IMG/VR virus record: IMGVR_UViG_3300021375_000060
Span: 1-42,226 of that record
DNA: 42,226 bases
Strand: one strand, 5' to 3'
DNA from: a virus
Part shown: positions 9,575 through 17,357 of the stretch, piece by piece
How the letters are laid out: every line of letters begins with the position of its first letter
Position numbering within the stretch: position 1 is the first letter of the stretch
Program-made: the position numbers and the translations under genes
The notes under the pieces: model-generated
The model's database searches: none
Told to the model about the DNA's origin: nothing
What the model saw: the letters and a program-made list of their open reading frames with translations, nothing else

Positions 9575-12500
9575 GTGTCAGCATCTAGTATACCACTAAA
9601 AATTAAGAATGCTAATGGTGACCTACAGGAAATTACACCTTCAGAAGAGATGTATCTCGCTGTAAAGGTGGGTGAAGCACTAGCAGAGGCCTCTGCTGGT
9701 GATATCGGAGACCTCAGTTTAACTGATGGTGTAAACATTGGTTCTTTTGTAGATACGTACTACAATGAACCAACGGGTACTCACCCGTTGTCAAACATCA
9801 CAGGCACTACAGTGACCACTACCTTGAAACAGGTTGGTGGTTCTGCAAGTGAAACTGATCCGAATTTCGCCCGTCCTGTAGGTTATTACGAAGTTGAACC
9901 AAATCCAGGCTTCTACGAAATGGTAGACGCAGACTTGGACAACTTAACAAATCGTGCACTAAAAAATATGGAGACATTAGGTCTTCAAGGTGCATTCGAA
10001 CTTTCTACCACCTCTCCGGGCAGTGATTGGACAAAACATATTGATAATGTTTTTTCTAATACTCTTGGTGACGGTACAACAACAACTTATCATATATGGA
10101 AAAGAACTGCTCTGTCTACACCACCAGCTGGTGTTACAACTGTTCGTCCGGTAGCGACCGACTATGATGGAACTTCATCATTCAATGGTCTGAAAGAAAT
10201 GTCAGACGCGGAGATCAAATATACTCTTGGTCAACGTGCAAAATCCCTCAGAGCAACAGCAGGCGAAATTGGTTCTTATCAGTTACGTTCGTCTGCACAG
10301 GGCGCACCAACCTCCGTTGGTACTTGGGCCGCACGTGGTTCTGCCTCAAACACTCAACCTTCTATTGTTACCGTAGACTATACTCGTACTCGCGCTTCTG
10401 CGTATGCACGTACTAGAGTATCAGCATACACTCGTGATCGAGTTTCTTCATATACCACTAATCGTGTTACAGACTTCTCTCGTACATTTGTTGGCAATTA
10501 TGCTGGAGTTTATTCTCGCGACTTCGCTGGTAATTACTCTCGTAACTTCGCTGGTGAGTACACAAGAACTCGACCTTCTTCTTTTTCCGGAACATATTCG
10601 CGTACTCGTAACTCTACTTACTCACGTACTAGACTAACCGGATTTACCGCGTCATACACTGGTGTTTATAGTCGTGAACGTATATCTGCTTATACGCGTA
10701 ATAACATTACAGAATTTGCCGGTAACTTCGCTGGTAACTATGCAAGAACTTTCGTGGGTAACTATGCAAGATCTTTCGTGGGTAACTACGCACGTGGATT
10801 CGCGGGCAACTTCGTAGGTAACTACGCTCGTGTTTCTACTCGGGCTTCTGCTAGAACTCGTTACTCAGCCTATGCCCGCACATCAACTCGCACTCGTTAC
10901 TCTGCATATGCACGTGACCGTGTAACAAACTTTGCTGGTAACTTCATCGGAAACTATTCTCGAGCGTTTACTGGTGACTTCGCTGGTAACTATACAAGAA
11001 CTTACACAGGTAATTACGCGGGCGACTTTGTTGGTAACTATGCAACTACCTTTACTGGTGACTTCGTAGGTAACTACTCACGCGGATTTGCCGGAGATTA
11101 TACTGGTAACTATGTTGGTGAGTATGCAAGAACCCGTATAACCAACTATGCTGGTAACTTTGTTGGTAACTATGCAACTACTTTTACTGGTGACTTTGTA
11201 GGTAACTACGCACGTGGATATGTAGGCAACTATGCCGGAGATTTCGTCGGTGATTATGCAAGAACCTCAACCCGAACTTCCACTCGCACCTTAAACTATA
11301 CTCGTACATTGTACTACGTTGGTGACTTTGCAGGCAACTATGCTCGTAACTACTCTGCAAACTATGCTCGCACTGTGGCATATACTCGTGTTTTGTACTA
11401 TGCTGGTGACTTTGTAGGTAACTACGCACGTGCTCGTGCATTCAGTTACGTAGGTAACTACTCTCGTACTCGCGCACAAGGCGTTACATATACTGGTAAC
11501 TATGGTCGTACTCGTACTGGTACTTACGGTGGTACCTATACGCGAGCTCGCGCTGCCTCATATGTAGGCAACTATGGTCGTACTCGTGTAACAAACTATG
11601 CCGGGAACTTCGTGGGTGACTACTCACGTAACCGAGCTGCATCCTATGTTGGCGATTACTCCCGTAACCGAGTCGCAGCTGTAGCCTATACTCGCAGTAC
11701 GGGTTATGCTCGTACAGTAAATTACAGCAGAACATCGACTCGTGTCAGTTCTGGTACTGCTTCCTTTGTTGGTAATTATGCTGGTTATGGTCAAGACTTT
11801 CAATACACCGGCACTAACGGTAGCTACGCTTCATGGAAGTATGACTATGGTTACACCGGTGGTGTAACTCTTACCATCAGCTGGGCCGGTGCTGTTCGAT
11901 TTTCCCAATTCTATTCTAATACTGCGTCGGCCCCATTCGACTATGTTGATGTAGGCAACCCATACGGTAGCACAAGATATACTAAGGGGCCAGCTCAAGC
12001 ATCTGCTTCATATTTCTCTTACCACAGTGTTGCAGCGTCGGGTAATGCAAACTACCAATACTACACCAGAACTAGAATAGGTGCAGGGACTTCCTATACT
12101 GGTGACTTCGTAGGCAACTACGGTCGATCCACTACGTATTCTCGAACAGCCTCCTATAATAGAAATGTAACATATACTGGTAACTACGGTCGAACCCGTG
12201 CCGCAACATATACTGGTAACTATGGTCGTACTCGTGTAACAAACTATGCCGGGAACTTCGTGGGTGACTACTCACGTACTCGTGCGGCATCCTATACTGG
12301 TAACTATGCTCGTAACCGTGCATTCTCATATGTCGGGGACTACTCTCGCGCTCGTGCTGCAACACTGTACTATGTTGGTAACTACGCACGTACTCGCACT
12401 GGCTCTTATGAGGGTAACTACGCAAGAACTTCAACTAGAACTTCAACCAATACTGGTTACTACACACGTCAAGTTCTTTATACTGGTAACTATGCGACGG

Positions 12501-13537
12501 CGTACACTCGTAATCGTGTTCAGACCTTTACTAATACTGGTAACTATACACGCGTTGGTTCATACGCTGGTGACTTTGTCGGCAACTACACAAGAACTTC
12601 AACTCGTACTTCTACAAGAACTCGTTACTCTGCATATGCTCGTACTCGTATCACTAACTATGTTGGTGACTTTACTCGTGACCGTGTAACAGACTTTGCA
12701 GGCAACTTTGTCGGCAACTACACAAGAACTTCAACCATAGTTTCTACTCGCGTCCGGTACTCTGCATATGCTCGTACTCGTATCACTAACTATGTTGGTG
12801 ACTTTACTCGCAATTCAACTCGCGATTCTGTTCGCAACCGTGTTTCAGCCTATGCTCGTACCCGCATTACAGATTACTCTGGTGTTTTCACAAGAGACCG
12901 TATTACGGACTTTGCTGGTAACTTCGTAGGCAACTATGCTCGCGGATATGCTGGTGACTACGTTGGTAATTATGTTCGTGGATTTGGTGGGACATACACT
13001 GGTGACTTTACTAGTGTATATACTCGTGAGTCTACCCGTGCTCGTTACTCCGCATATGTTCAAACTCGTGTGTCTTCATACGTAAACAATCGTGTATCCA
13101 CATATTCACGTGACCGTGTAACTAACTTTGCTGGCGACTTTGTAGGCAACTACTCGCGTACATTCGCGGGAGAATTCGCTGGAACATATACCCGTGACTT
13201 CGTAGGCGACTTCGTAGGTAACTACTCACGTGGATTTGTTGGTGAGTACGCTGGTGCTTATTCAAGAGACTTCTCAGGTAATTACTCTAGAGCTCGTGTA
13301 TCAGCTTACGCAAGAATACGCAACTCTACATACACTGGTACTTATTCTCGTGACCGTGTGTCTGCTTACGCTGGTGATTTCGTAGGTAACTACTCTCGTA
13401 CATTTGGTGGTAACTACAATACCGATTTCACCGGAAACTTCTCTAGGGCATTTGCTGGTAACTATGCTGGTGAAACCATTAGTGGTGACCTAGTAGATAC
13501 ACCAGAAACTTATACTTTATACGTAAGGGTTGCCTAA
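9575..13537 (+). CDS. Giant tetrapeptide-repeat fibre-like virion protein
   Basis: The protein has 1320 residues and starts with GTG after a purine-rich AGAGAGA. Residues 1-265 are a non-repetitive head. From about 268 to 726 and from about 836 to 1300 nearly every residue falls into a four-residue repeat: aromatic or Arg, then Ala/Val/Ser/Thr, then Gly or Arg, then Asn/Asp/Thr/Ala (units such as FVGN, YARD, FAGN, YSRT, RVSA). Exceptions are mostly two-residue units, so an even spacing is kept, which suggests extended beta structure. Residues about 730-835 form a different insert rich in Tyr, Trp and Gly. A short unique tail follows. There is no catalytic motif. I know of similar FAGN/VGNY stretches in marine myophage structural proteins but no named fold. 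A fibre shaft role is inferred from context. Confidence 0.7.
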   Translation: MSASSIPLKIKNANGDLQEITPSEEMYLAVKVGEALAEASAGDIGDLSLTDGVNIGSFVDTYYNEPTGTHPLSNITGTTVTTTLKQVGGSASETDPNFARPVGYYEVEPNPGFYEMVDADLDNLTNRALKNMETLGLQGAFELSTTSPGSDWTKHIDNVFSNTLGDGTTTTYHIWKRTALSTPPAGVTTVRPVATDYDGTSSFNGLKEMSDAEIKYTLGQRAKSLRATAGEIGSYQLRSSAQGAPTSVGTWAARGSASNTQPSIVTVDYTRTRASAYARTRVSAYTRDRVSSYTTNRVTDFSRTFVGNYAGVYSRDFAGNYSRNFAGEYTRTRPSSFSGTYSRTRNSTYSRTRLTGFTASYTGVYSRERISAYTRNNITEFAGNFAGNYARTFVGNYARSFVGNYARGFAGNFVGNYARVSTRASARTRYSAYARTSTRTRYSAYARDRVTNFAGNFIGNYSRAFTGDFAGNYTRTYTGNYAGDFVGNYATTFTGDFVGNYSRGFAGDYTGNYVGEYARTRITNYAGNFVGNYATTFTGDFVGNYARGYVGNYAGDFVGDYARTSTRTSTRTLNYTRTLYYVGDFAGNYARNYSANYARTVAYTRVLYYAGDFVGNYARARAFSYVGNYSRTRAQGVTYTGNYGRTRTGTYGGTYTRARAASYVGNYGRTRVTNYAGNFVGDYSRNRAASYVGDYSRNRVAAVAYTRSTGYARTVNYSRTSTRVSSGTASFVGNYAGYGQDFQYTGTNGSYASWKYDYGYTGGVTLTISWAGAVRFSQFYSNTASAPFDYVDVGNPYGSTRYTKGPAQASASYFSYHSVAASGNANYQYYTRTRIGAGTSYTGDFVGNYGRSTTYSRTASYNRNVTYTGNYGRTRAATYTGNYGRTRVTNYAGNFVGDYSRTRAASYTGNYARNRAFSYVGDYSRARAATLYYVGNYARTRTGSYEGNYARTSTRTSTNTGYYTRQVLYTGNYATAYTRNRVQTFTNTGNYTRVGSYAGDFVGNYTRTSTRTSTRTRYSAYARTRITNYVGDFTRDRVTDFAGNFVGNYTRTSTIVSTRVRYSAYARTRITNYVGDFTRNSTRDSVRNRVSAYARTRITDYSGVFTRDRITDFAGNFVGNYARGYAGDYVGNYVRGFGGTYTGDFTSVYTRESTRARYSAYVQTRVSSYVNNRVSTYSRDRVTNFAGDFVGNYSRTFAGEFAGTYTRDFVGDFVGNYSRGFVGEYAGAYSRDFSGNYSRARVSAYARIRNSTYTGTYSRDRVSAYAGDFVGNYSRTFGGNYNTDFTGNFSRAFAGNYAGETISGDLVDTPETYTLYVRVA
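10375..13470 (+). repeat. Tetrapeptide-encoding repeat tract (12-bp periodicity)
   Basis: The coding sequence for the four-residue repeat runs for about 3 kb, interrupted at roughly 11760-12080. Most units differ in synonymous codons, but two long copies are identical at the DNA level: 61 bases at 11570-11630 and 12218-12278, and 53 bases at 12626-12678 and 12758-12810. This suggests both old divergence and recent copying within the gene. Confidence 0.85.
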
Positions 13538-13568
13538 TCGCCCTTACTGTGGTATAATAAGATATAAC

Positions 13569-13597
13569 GCGGGTCATTCACTTGACCCGCTTTATCT
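13569..13597 (+). terminator. Factor-independent terminator
   Basis: An eight-base-pair GC-rich stem, GCGGGTCA (13569-13576) with TGACCCGC (13583-13590), closes a six-base loop and is followed by TTTATCTT. It lies 31 bases after the stop of the tetrapeptide-repeat gene. Confidence 0.8.
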
Positions 13598-13645
13598 TAA
13601 CACTATATACATTATAATTTGAATTGAACTCTCTGGAGATATTTA

Positions 13646-14107
13646 ATGAGTCGTAAGCAATGGATGGATAATGCCTTCTGGGAAACAGAAGAAAAGAAAG
13701 AACTGAACTGTATCCTAGAACTTGAAGATGATGTTGGTCGTGTTACACGTCAACAAATGTTTTTACACCGTCATGATAAGGATGGTGGTGAGAACGAATT
13801 GTTTAATGAAGTGATTGATGCCTTAGGCGAAGATTCTATCGATAAAGAAACTACAGATAGAGTTGTTCGTAAGGAGGCACAAGCTGAAGAAGATAAACTA
13901 CGTGAAAATGAACACCAGAAAGCACGTAAACTTGAAAAGTTATTCAACTACAAGATTGAAGCATTTGAAGTAGAAGAAATCAAAAACTCTAAAAACCGAA
14001 AGTTAAAGGCAAAACTGCGTCGAGCAAAATCAAAGATTGAAGTAGATATGTGGTCAATCATGATTCTACAAGATCAACTTGAGGCCGAGAGCGATGGAAA
14101 AGAGTAA
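13646..14107 (+). CDS. Charged helical protein of unknown function
   Basis: I do not recognise this 153-residue protein. It is very rich in Glu, Lys, Asp and Arg, and from about residue 70 to the end it is predicted by eye to be continuous helix, probably coiled coil (e.g. NRKLKAKLRRAKSKIEVDM). A GGAG ribosome binding site lies about 9 bases before the ATG. It starts a three-gene unit in which each gene overlaps the next, followed by a glycosyltransferase and an oxygenase-like gene. A chaperone or adaptor role for the adjacent fibre or for the modifying enzymes is conceivable but not shown. No perfect late-promoter box precedes it; TATAATTT at 13613-13620 is the nearest candidate. Confidence 0.6.
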   Translation: MSRKQWMDNAFWETEEKKELNCILELEDDVGRVTRQQMFLHRHDKDGGENELFNEVIDALGEDSIDKETTDRVVRKEAQAEEDKLRENEHQKARKLEKLFNYKIEAFEVEEIKNSKNRKLKAKLRRAKSKIEVDMWSIMILQDQLEAESDGKE

Positions 14108-14831
14108 AGGGTTTATAATTGTCGCTTCTAAGAAGCATAACTTTTATTTGTATGCAATCAATCTTGCGGAGTCTCTTAGAGACTACTACGAACCAGAAGA
14201 TGAATGTAAAATCTGTCTAGTGACAGAAGAAAGATTCCTAGACGACCGTGGTCGTGATGTCGCAGATGATATTATCTTATGTGACGACCATTATCGAGCT
14301 AAGTTATATGGTATGGCAAAATCACCATACGATATAACGATGTACATTGATGCTGACATGGAAGTCGAGCATGAAGACATTACCAAAGTGTGGGATGAGA
14401 TGAAAGACCACGACGTGGTATTCACTGCCCTCACTGACGACCGCGACTATATTTACGCGGAACGTGATTTTGATACTCCGGAAGGTGTTTCTAAATTTAC
14501 ATTATGTGGTGCTGTTTGTCTATATGATATGTCCAAACCAATTGTTCGGGAGTTCATGGATGACTGGTGGGACTTAACGTTCAGACAGATGAACGATTCT
14601 TGGTGGCCAAAAGGTTATGCAGATTCCCTGAAATCGTGGGATCAATTCTCCCTTTGGTGGCTGACTGAGAAAGAAGAAAAATATAAGGATCTCAAGGTTG
14701 GTATCTTCGATGACGACTTGAGGTGGAACTATTATAACGCTCTTAATTGGGCGATCACAAAACCTGAAACAGGGCCAGTGATTATACGTCACTTCTCTGC
14801 GGGTTTAAATAAGGATACTCCAATCGTATGA
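14094..14831 (+). CDS. Glycosyltransferase-like protein (GT-A fold)
   Basis: The protein has 245 residues from the ATG at 14094; an in-frame TTG at 14079 is less likely. The N-terminus has a Rossmann-like strand and helix (GFIIVASKKHNFYLYAINL), and TMYIDADMEVEH supplies a DxD motif at residues 86-88, the typical metal and nucleotide-sugar binding site. The segments FTLCGAVCLYDM and SWDQFSLWWL resemble acceptor and catalytic regions of GT8-like enzymes. Family members use nucleotide-sugars to glycosylate proteins or glycans. The gene overlaps its upstream neighbour by 14 bases and the downstream one by 4 bases (ATGA). Glycosylation of a fibre protein is inferred from context. Confidence 0.65.
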   Translation: MEKSKGFIIVASKKHNFYLYAINLAESLRDYYEPEDECKICLVTEERFLDDRGRDVADDIILCDDHYRAKLYGMAKSPYDITMYIDADMEVEHEDITKVWDEMKDHDVVFTALTDDRDYIYAERDFDTPEGVSKFTLCGAVCLYDMSKPIVREFMDDWWDLTFRQMNDSWWPKGYADSLKSWDQFSLWWLTEKEEKYKDLKVGIFDDDLRWNYYNALNWAITKPETGPVIIRHFSAGLNKDTPIV

Positions 14832-15535
14832 CACAGGTAAACGACCAATATCTCAAGCACGTCGAGGTTAATAACCCTGAGCTACTTGAGGTTCTAAACG
14901 AATACTCCAAGTTACATACCATGAAAGGGTTTGAGAAAAATTGTCACTTGAATTCTGCTCAACATAAACGTCAACGTAACTACTACGTCGGCCCAGTCCA
15001 TATGGACGAAATTGTTGCTCAGGGTGTAAGTCACGAAGGTTTCCCAGACGAACTCGTTGGTTATAACTTCAAACTTTCTGATAAAACACACATGATGTTT
15101 GAGAAGGACGCAGATCCTATCTTTAAACGTGATATGACTCACCATCTTCGCGACTTGAACGACAAGATGATGAACTTCCTATCCGTCAAACATAATGCAC
15201 TTGCAGCAGTATATCCGCCAGGGGGATTCATCTCTTGGCACAACAATGCTAACGCTCCTGGCTTCAATCTAATCTTCTCATACTCAGAAGATGGTTCTGG
15301 TTACTTCGACTACATCCATCCTGAGACTAAAGAAGTCATCCGTTGTCAAGACGAAGCGGGTAAGTGGACATGCAAAGCAGCATACTTCGGTCACTATGGT
15401 GAAGAGGGTAAGGTTATGTACCATGCCGCTTCTACAGAAGATTGGCGTTGCACAGTATCTTACGTTTTCGACTGGTCAGAAGCATCAGACGACTTCCGTG
15501 AGATGGTTCTAGCAGACATTTCTTCTGCTGAATAA
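14828..15535 (+). CDS. 2-oxoglutarate/Fe(II) oxygenase-like protein with atypical HxN motif
   Basis: The protein has 235 residues. Its C-terminal half resembles the double-stranded beta-helix of prolyl or aspartyl hydroxylase-type oxygenases: an AAVYPPGGFISWHNN entry with H138 and N140, then a distal H199 (KVMYHAAS) and R207 (DWRCTVSYVF) in the places of the second iron-binding His and the 2-oxoglutarate-binding Arg. The usual HxD/E is replaced by HxN, so catalysis may differ or be lost. Such enzymes hydroxylate protein side chains. It overlaps the glycosyltransferase start-to-stop (ATGA), so the two may act on the same virion substrate; that is inference. Other cupin-like functions are possible. 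Confidence 0.5.
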   Translation: MTQVNDQYLKHVEVNNPELLEVLNEYSKLHTMKGFEKNCHLNSAQHKRQRNYYVGPVHMDEIVAQGVSHEGFPDELVGYNFKLSDKTHMMFEKDADPIFKRDMTHHLRDLNDKMMNFLSVKHNALAAVYPPGGFISWHNNANAPGFNLIFSYSEDGSGYFDYIHPETKEVIRCQDEAGKWTCKAAYFGHYGEEGKVMYHAASTEDWRCTVSYVFDWSEASDDFREMVLADISSAE

Positions 15536-15546
15536 AATAGTTCATA

Positions 15547-15609
15547 CCTCAAACCTTAAACGGTTATAAATAGAGAGAGACATTATATAAACTGTTTAAG
15601 GTTTTGAGG
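15547..15609 (+). promoter_or_regulatory. Inverted repeat enclosing a late promoter and masking a ribosome binding site
   Basis: CCTCAAACCTTAAAC (15547-15561) pairs with GTTTAAGGTTTTGAGG (15594-15609), with one bulged base and three more pairs after a mismatch. The right arm contains the GAGG that precedes the ATG at 15613. The late promoter lies in the loop, so late transcripts should start near 15578 and lack the left arm, leaving the ribosome binding site free. Read-through transcripts should fold and be poorly translated. T4 genes e, soc and 49 are known to use this arrangement. Confidence 0.75.
15565..15572 (+). promoter_or_regulatory. T4-type late promoter
   Basis: A perfect TATAAATA box lies 41 bases before the ATG at 15613, inside the loop of the inverted repeat at 15547-15609. 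The predicted start is near 15578. Confidence 0.8.
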
Positions 15610-15612
15610 AAT

Positions 15613-15969
15613 ATGGCAACTTACGAAGATTTCACAATTGATCAAGGTTCTGATTTTGCTCTGCAAATAGAATTAGTAGATCCAGACCAATCAACAAAAG
15701 ACCTAACAGGGTTTTCGGTTGCTGCTAAGATGAAGAAAACCTTCAGAAGCGATGCCGACAGTACTGTTGACTTTACGGCCATTGTCGCAGAACCTTCGAC
15801 CAATGGCGTCGTTACTATATCCCTAACTAACATTCAAACCGATTTACTATCTACTCGCGGTAGGTATGTCTATGATGTCGAGATAAGTTATGTCGACACA
15901 GAAGGCAATACTATCATAGAGCGAGTATTAGAAGGTAAAATAAAAGTCAATCCTTCGGTAACAAGGTAA
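15613..15969 (+). CDS. Ig-like/beta-sandwich virion structural protein
   Basis: The protein has 118 residues. The ATG at 15613 is preferred over the TTG at 15604 because TGAGGA at 15605-15610 would then serve as its ribosome binding site. The sequence (DFTIDQGSDFALQIEL, then DLTGFSVAAKMKK, then GRYVYDVEI and a C-terminal ERVLEGKIKVNPSVTR) matches a small beta-sandwich family found among T4-like marine phage structural genes, similar in pattern to the N-terminal domain of BppU-type baseplate proteins. It probably forms part of a fibre or baseplate attachment unit. Translation is likely controlled by the hairpin that overlaps its ribosome binding site. Confidence 0.6.
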   Translation: MATYEDFTIDQGSDFALQIELVDPDQSTKDLTGFSVAAKMKKTFRSDADSTVDFTAIVAEPSTNGVVTISLTNIQTDLLSTRGRYVYDVEISYVDTEGNTIIERVLEGKIKVNPSVTR

Positions 15970-15976
15970 TAATACC

Positions 15977-16864
15977 ATGCCTATAAGGAAGGTCTCTACA
16001 TCTGGAACTGAAAGTGAAACCCTAGTCAAGAAAATTGGTGGGGTGGGTAGTGGCACAACTAAAGTAAGAAGAGTCACCGTTGGGAGACCTGTTAGTAGTG
16101 TCATATCCGGAGGTCGTGGTAATATTAAGACTTTTGACGGACTTGGTGATATTCCAGCAATCGATGAGTTGAAATTGGGTGAGATTGGTATTAACACCCA
16201 AGATGGCAAGCTCTATATCAAACGAGAGTATGATGGTGGGATACAGACAATCGTCGAGATTGGTACTGGCACCGACAATCTTTCTGCCACTACTACTTTC
16301 AACTCATATATCTATACTTCAGATGGAACACTAGAGGTAGTTGCCGGAGCAGATGATTCGGGAGATGTGCTTACGTATGACCCTAACCCCGATAACGCAT
16401 CAAGGATTCAAGTATATCTCAACGGTGTTCTACTCCATCAAGGAATGGACTATGTTGCTGATGACGGGAATACTATTTCCCTAACCCACGTTGTAGACGA
16501 GGAACAAGTTGTTCAAGTAGCCGCCTACAACTCAACCGGAGTTTCTCTTGGCAATGACCTTATTTTGGATGACCACTTTTCATTCTCAGTAGGAACAAAC
16601 GAAGAAACTAGATTCTATCATAATAGCGTTGATACTATCATCAAGCATTTAGGTTTCAATGATAGTAAGTTTAAAATACAACATCTGAACGATGATAGGT
16701 TCGTTCTGGATAATTCTGGTGTTCAACTTCTTGGACACTACACATTAAATGGTGAAACTATACCAACTCAAACTGAATTAGATGACGTTAATACTAGACT
16801 TGACTCATTAGACAGCGATGTCCAAGAGATCAAGACTATGTTGCAACAATTGATGCAAAATTAA
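15977..16864 (+). CDS. Virion structural protein/short fibre with C-terminal coiled coil
   Basis: The protein has 295 residues. Residues about 60-80 carry LKLGEIGINTQDGKLYIK, a pattern common in phage fibre and structural proteins. Residues about 138-160 hold RIQVYLNGVLLHQGMDYVAD, a beta unit common in fibre proteins that carry an NGV...DY motif. The last 35 residues are a Leu/Asp/Gln heptad-like helix, suggesting trimerisation. It starts 7 bases after the preceding stop with AAGG upstream and is read from the same late unit. A role as connector or short fibre is inferred; no enzymatic motif is visible. Confidence 0.6.
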   Translation: MPIRKVSTSGTESETLVKKIGGVGSGTTKVRRVTVGRPVSSVISGGRGNIKTFDGLGDIPAIDELKLGEIGINTQDGKLYIKREYDGGIQTIVEIGTGTDNLSATTTFNSYIYTSDGTLEVVAGADDSGDVLTYDPNPDNASRIQVYLNGVLLHQGMDYVADDGNTISLTHVVDEEQVVQVAAYNSTGVSLGNDLILDDHFSFSVGTNEETRFYHNSVDTIIKHLGFNDSKFKIQHLNDDRFVLDNSGVQLLGHYTLNGETIPTQTELDDVNTRLDSLDSDVQEIKTMLQQLMQN

Positions 16865-16879
16865 TTATCTAGTCAAGTT

Positions 16880-16901
16880 CCCTTTAGTTATAAATAAAGG
16901 G
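16880..16901 (+). promoter_or_regulatory. Short inverted repeat around a late promoter
   Basis: CCCTTTA (16880-16886) pairs with TAAAGGG (16895-16901), with an eight-base loop that includes the first part of the TATAAATA box. The predicted late start (about 16902) lies just after the right arm, so the hairpin could form only in read-through RNA or could act as a weak terminator. Confidence 0.4.
16889..16896 (+). promoter_or_regulatory. T4-type late promoter
   Basis: A perfect TATAAATA box lies 38 bases before the ATG at 16934. It probably drives the 119-aa protein and the following 1824-aa fibre, because no other box precedes that fibre. Confidence 0.78.
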
Positions 16902-16933
16902 GTATATTAACCATCCTATAGTATCGCCTCAAT

Positions 16934-17293
16934 ATGATCAATAACAAGTCGTTTAATCGGGTACTTGCCGAAAGCTTATTTAACTTAGCTAAGTCTAAGC
17001 AACAAGAGGTTGAGTCAACACCCGGCCAAGAAACCATATTATTCGACCTTATCGAAGGCACTTCATCGTCTACAAGTGGTAGAACAGTAATTCCGGAGGC
17101 ACAATCGATCACTGCTCCAGGCGACACTGCATTGTTTACTTTGAATGGCACCCCATCTCGCGATGATTTGATTGACGTATGGGTGAATGATGTTCTTCAA
17201 CACCCCGAAGAAATTTACGCAACCATCGACAACACTATACAGTTCTTTGAGATCCCTCCAATTGGAACGGACATTTATATTAAATTTCGTTAG
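16934..17293 (+). CDS. Small fibre-associated structural protein
   Basis: The protein has 119 residues. The first 35 residues are helical (SFNRVLAESLFNLAKSK) and the C-terminal half is beta-rich with LFTLNGTPSRDDLIDVWVND, then ending GTDIYIKFR. The latter echoes the NGV-type beta unit in the preceding protein, so they may share a fold. I do not recognise a named family. No clear ribosome binding site precedes the ATG. It sits between a late promoter and the 1824-aa fibre gene, so a docking or connector role for that fibre is inferred. Confidence 0.55.
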   Translation: MINNKSFNRVLAESLFNLAKSKQQEVESTPGQETILFDLIEGTSSSTSGRTVIPEAQSITAPGDTALFTLNGTPSRDDLIDVWVNDVLQHPEEIYATIDNTIQFFEIPPIGTDIYIKFR

Positions 17294-17357
17294 TATATTA
17301 TTAAACGTTTAATTATATTCAGAAAAAACTAATAACTCAATCCTAGGAGATAACCTA

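Noticed and set aside
10375-13470. CRISPR-like direct repeats
   Set aside because: The repeats are in frame in one long open reading frame, vary in codons and have no unique spacers of constant length.
14079-14093. TTG start for the glycosyltransferase
   Set aside because: The ATG at 14094 starts just before the conserved first strand and shortens the overlap with the upstream gene.
15604-15612. TTG start for the Ig-like protein gene
   Set aside because: TGAGGA at 15605-15610 fits as the ribosome binding site of the ATG at 15613.
17300-17313. 14-base palindrome ATTAAACGTTTAAT before the 1824-aa fibre gene
   Set aside because: Short and AT-rich in an AT-rich gap; could be chance and has no T tract or promoter box next to it.
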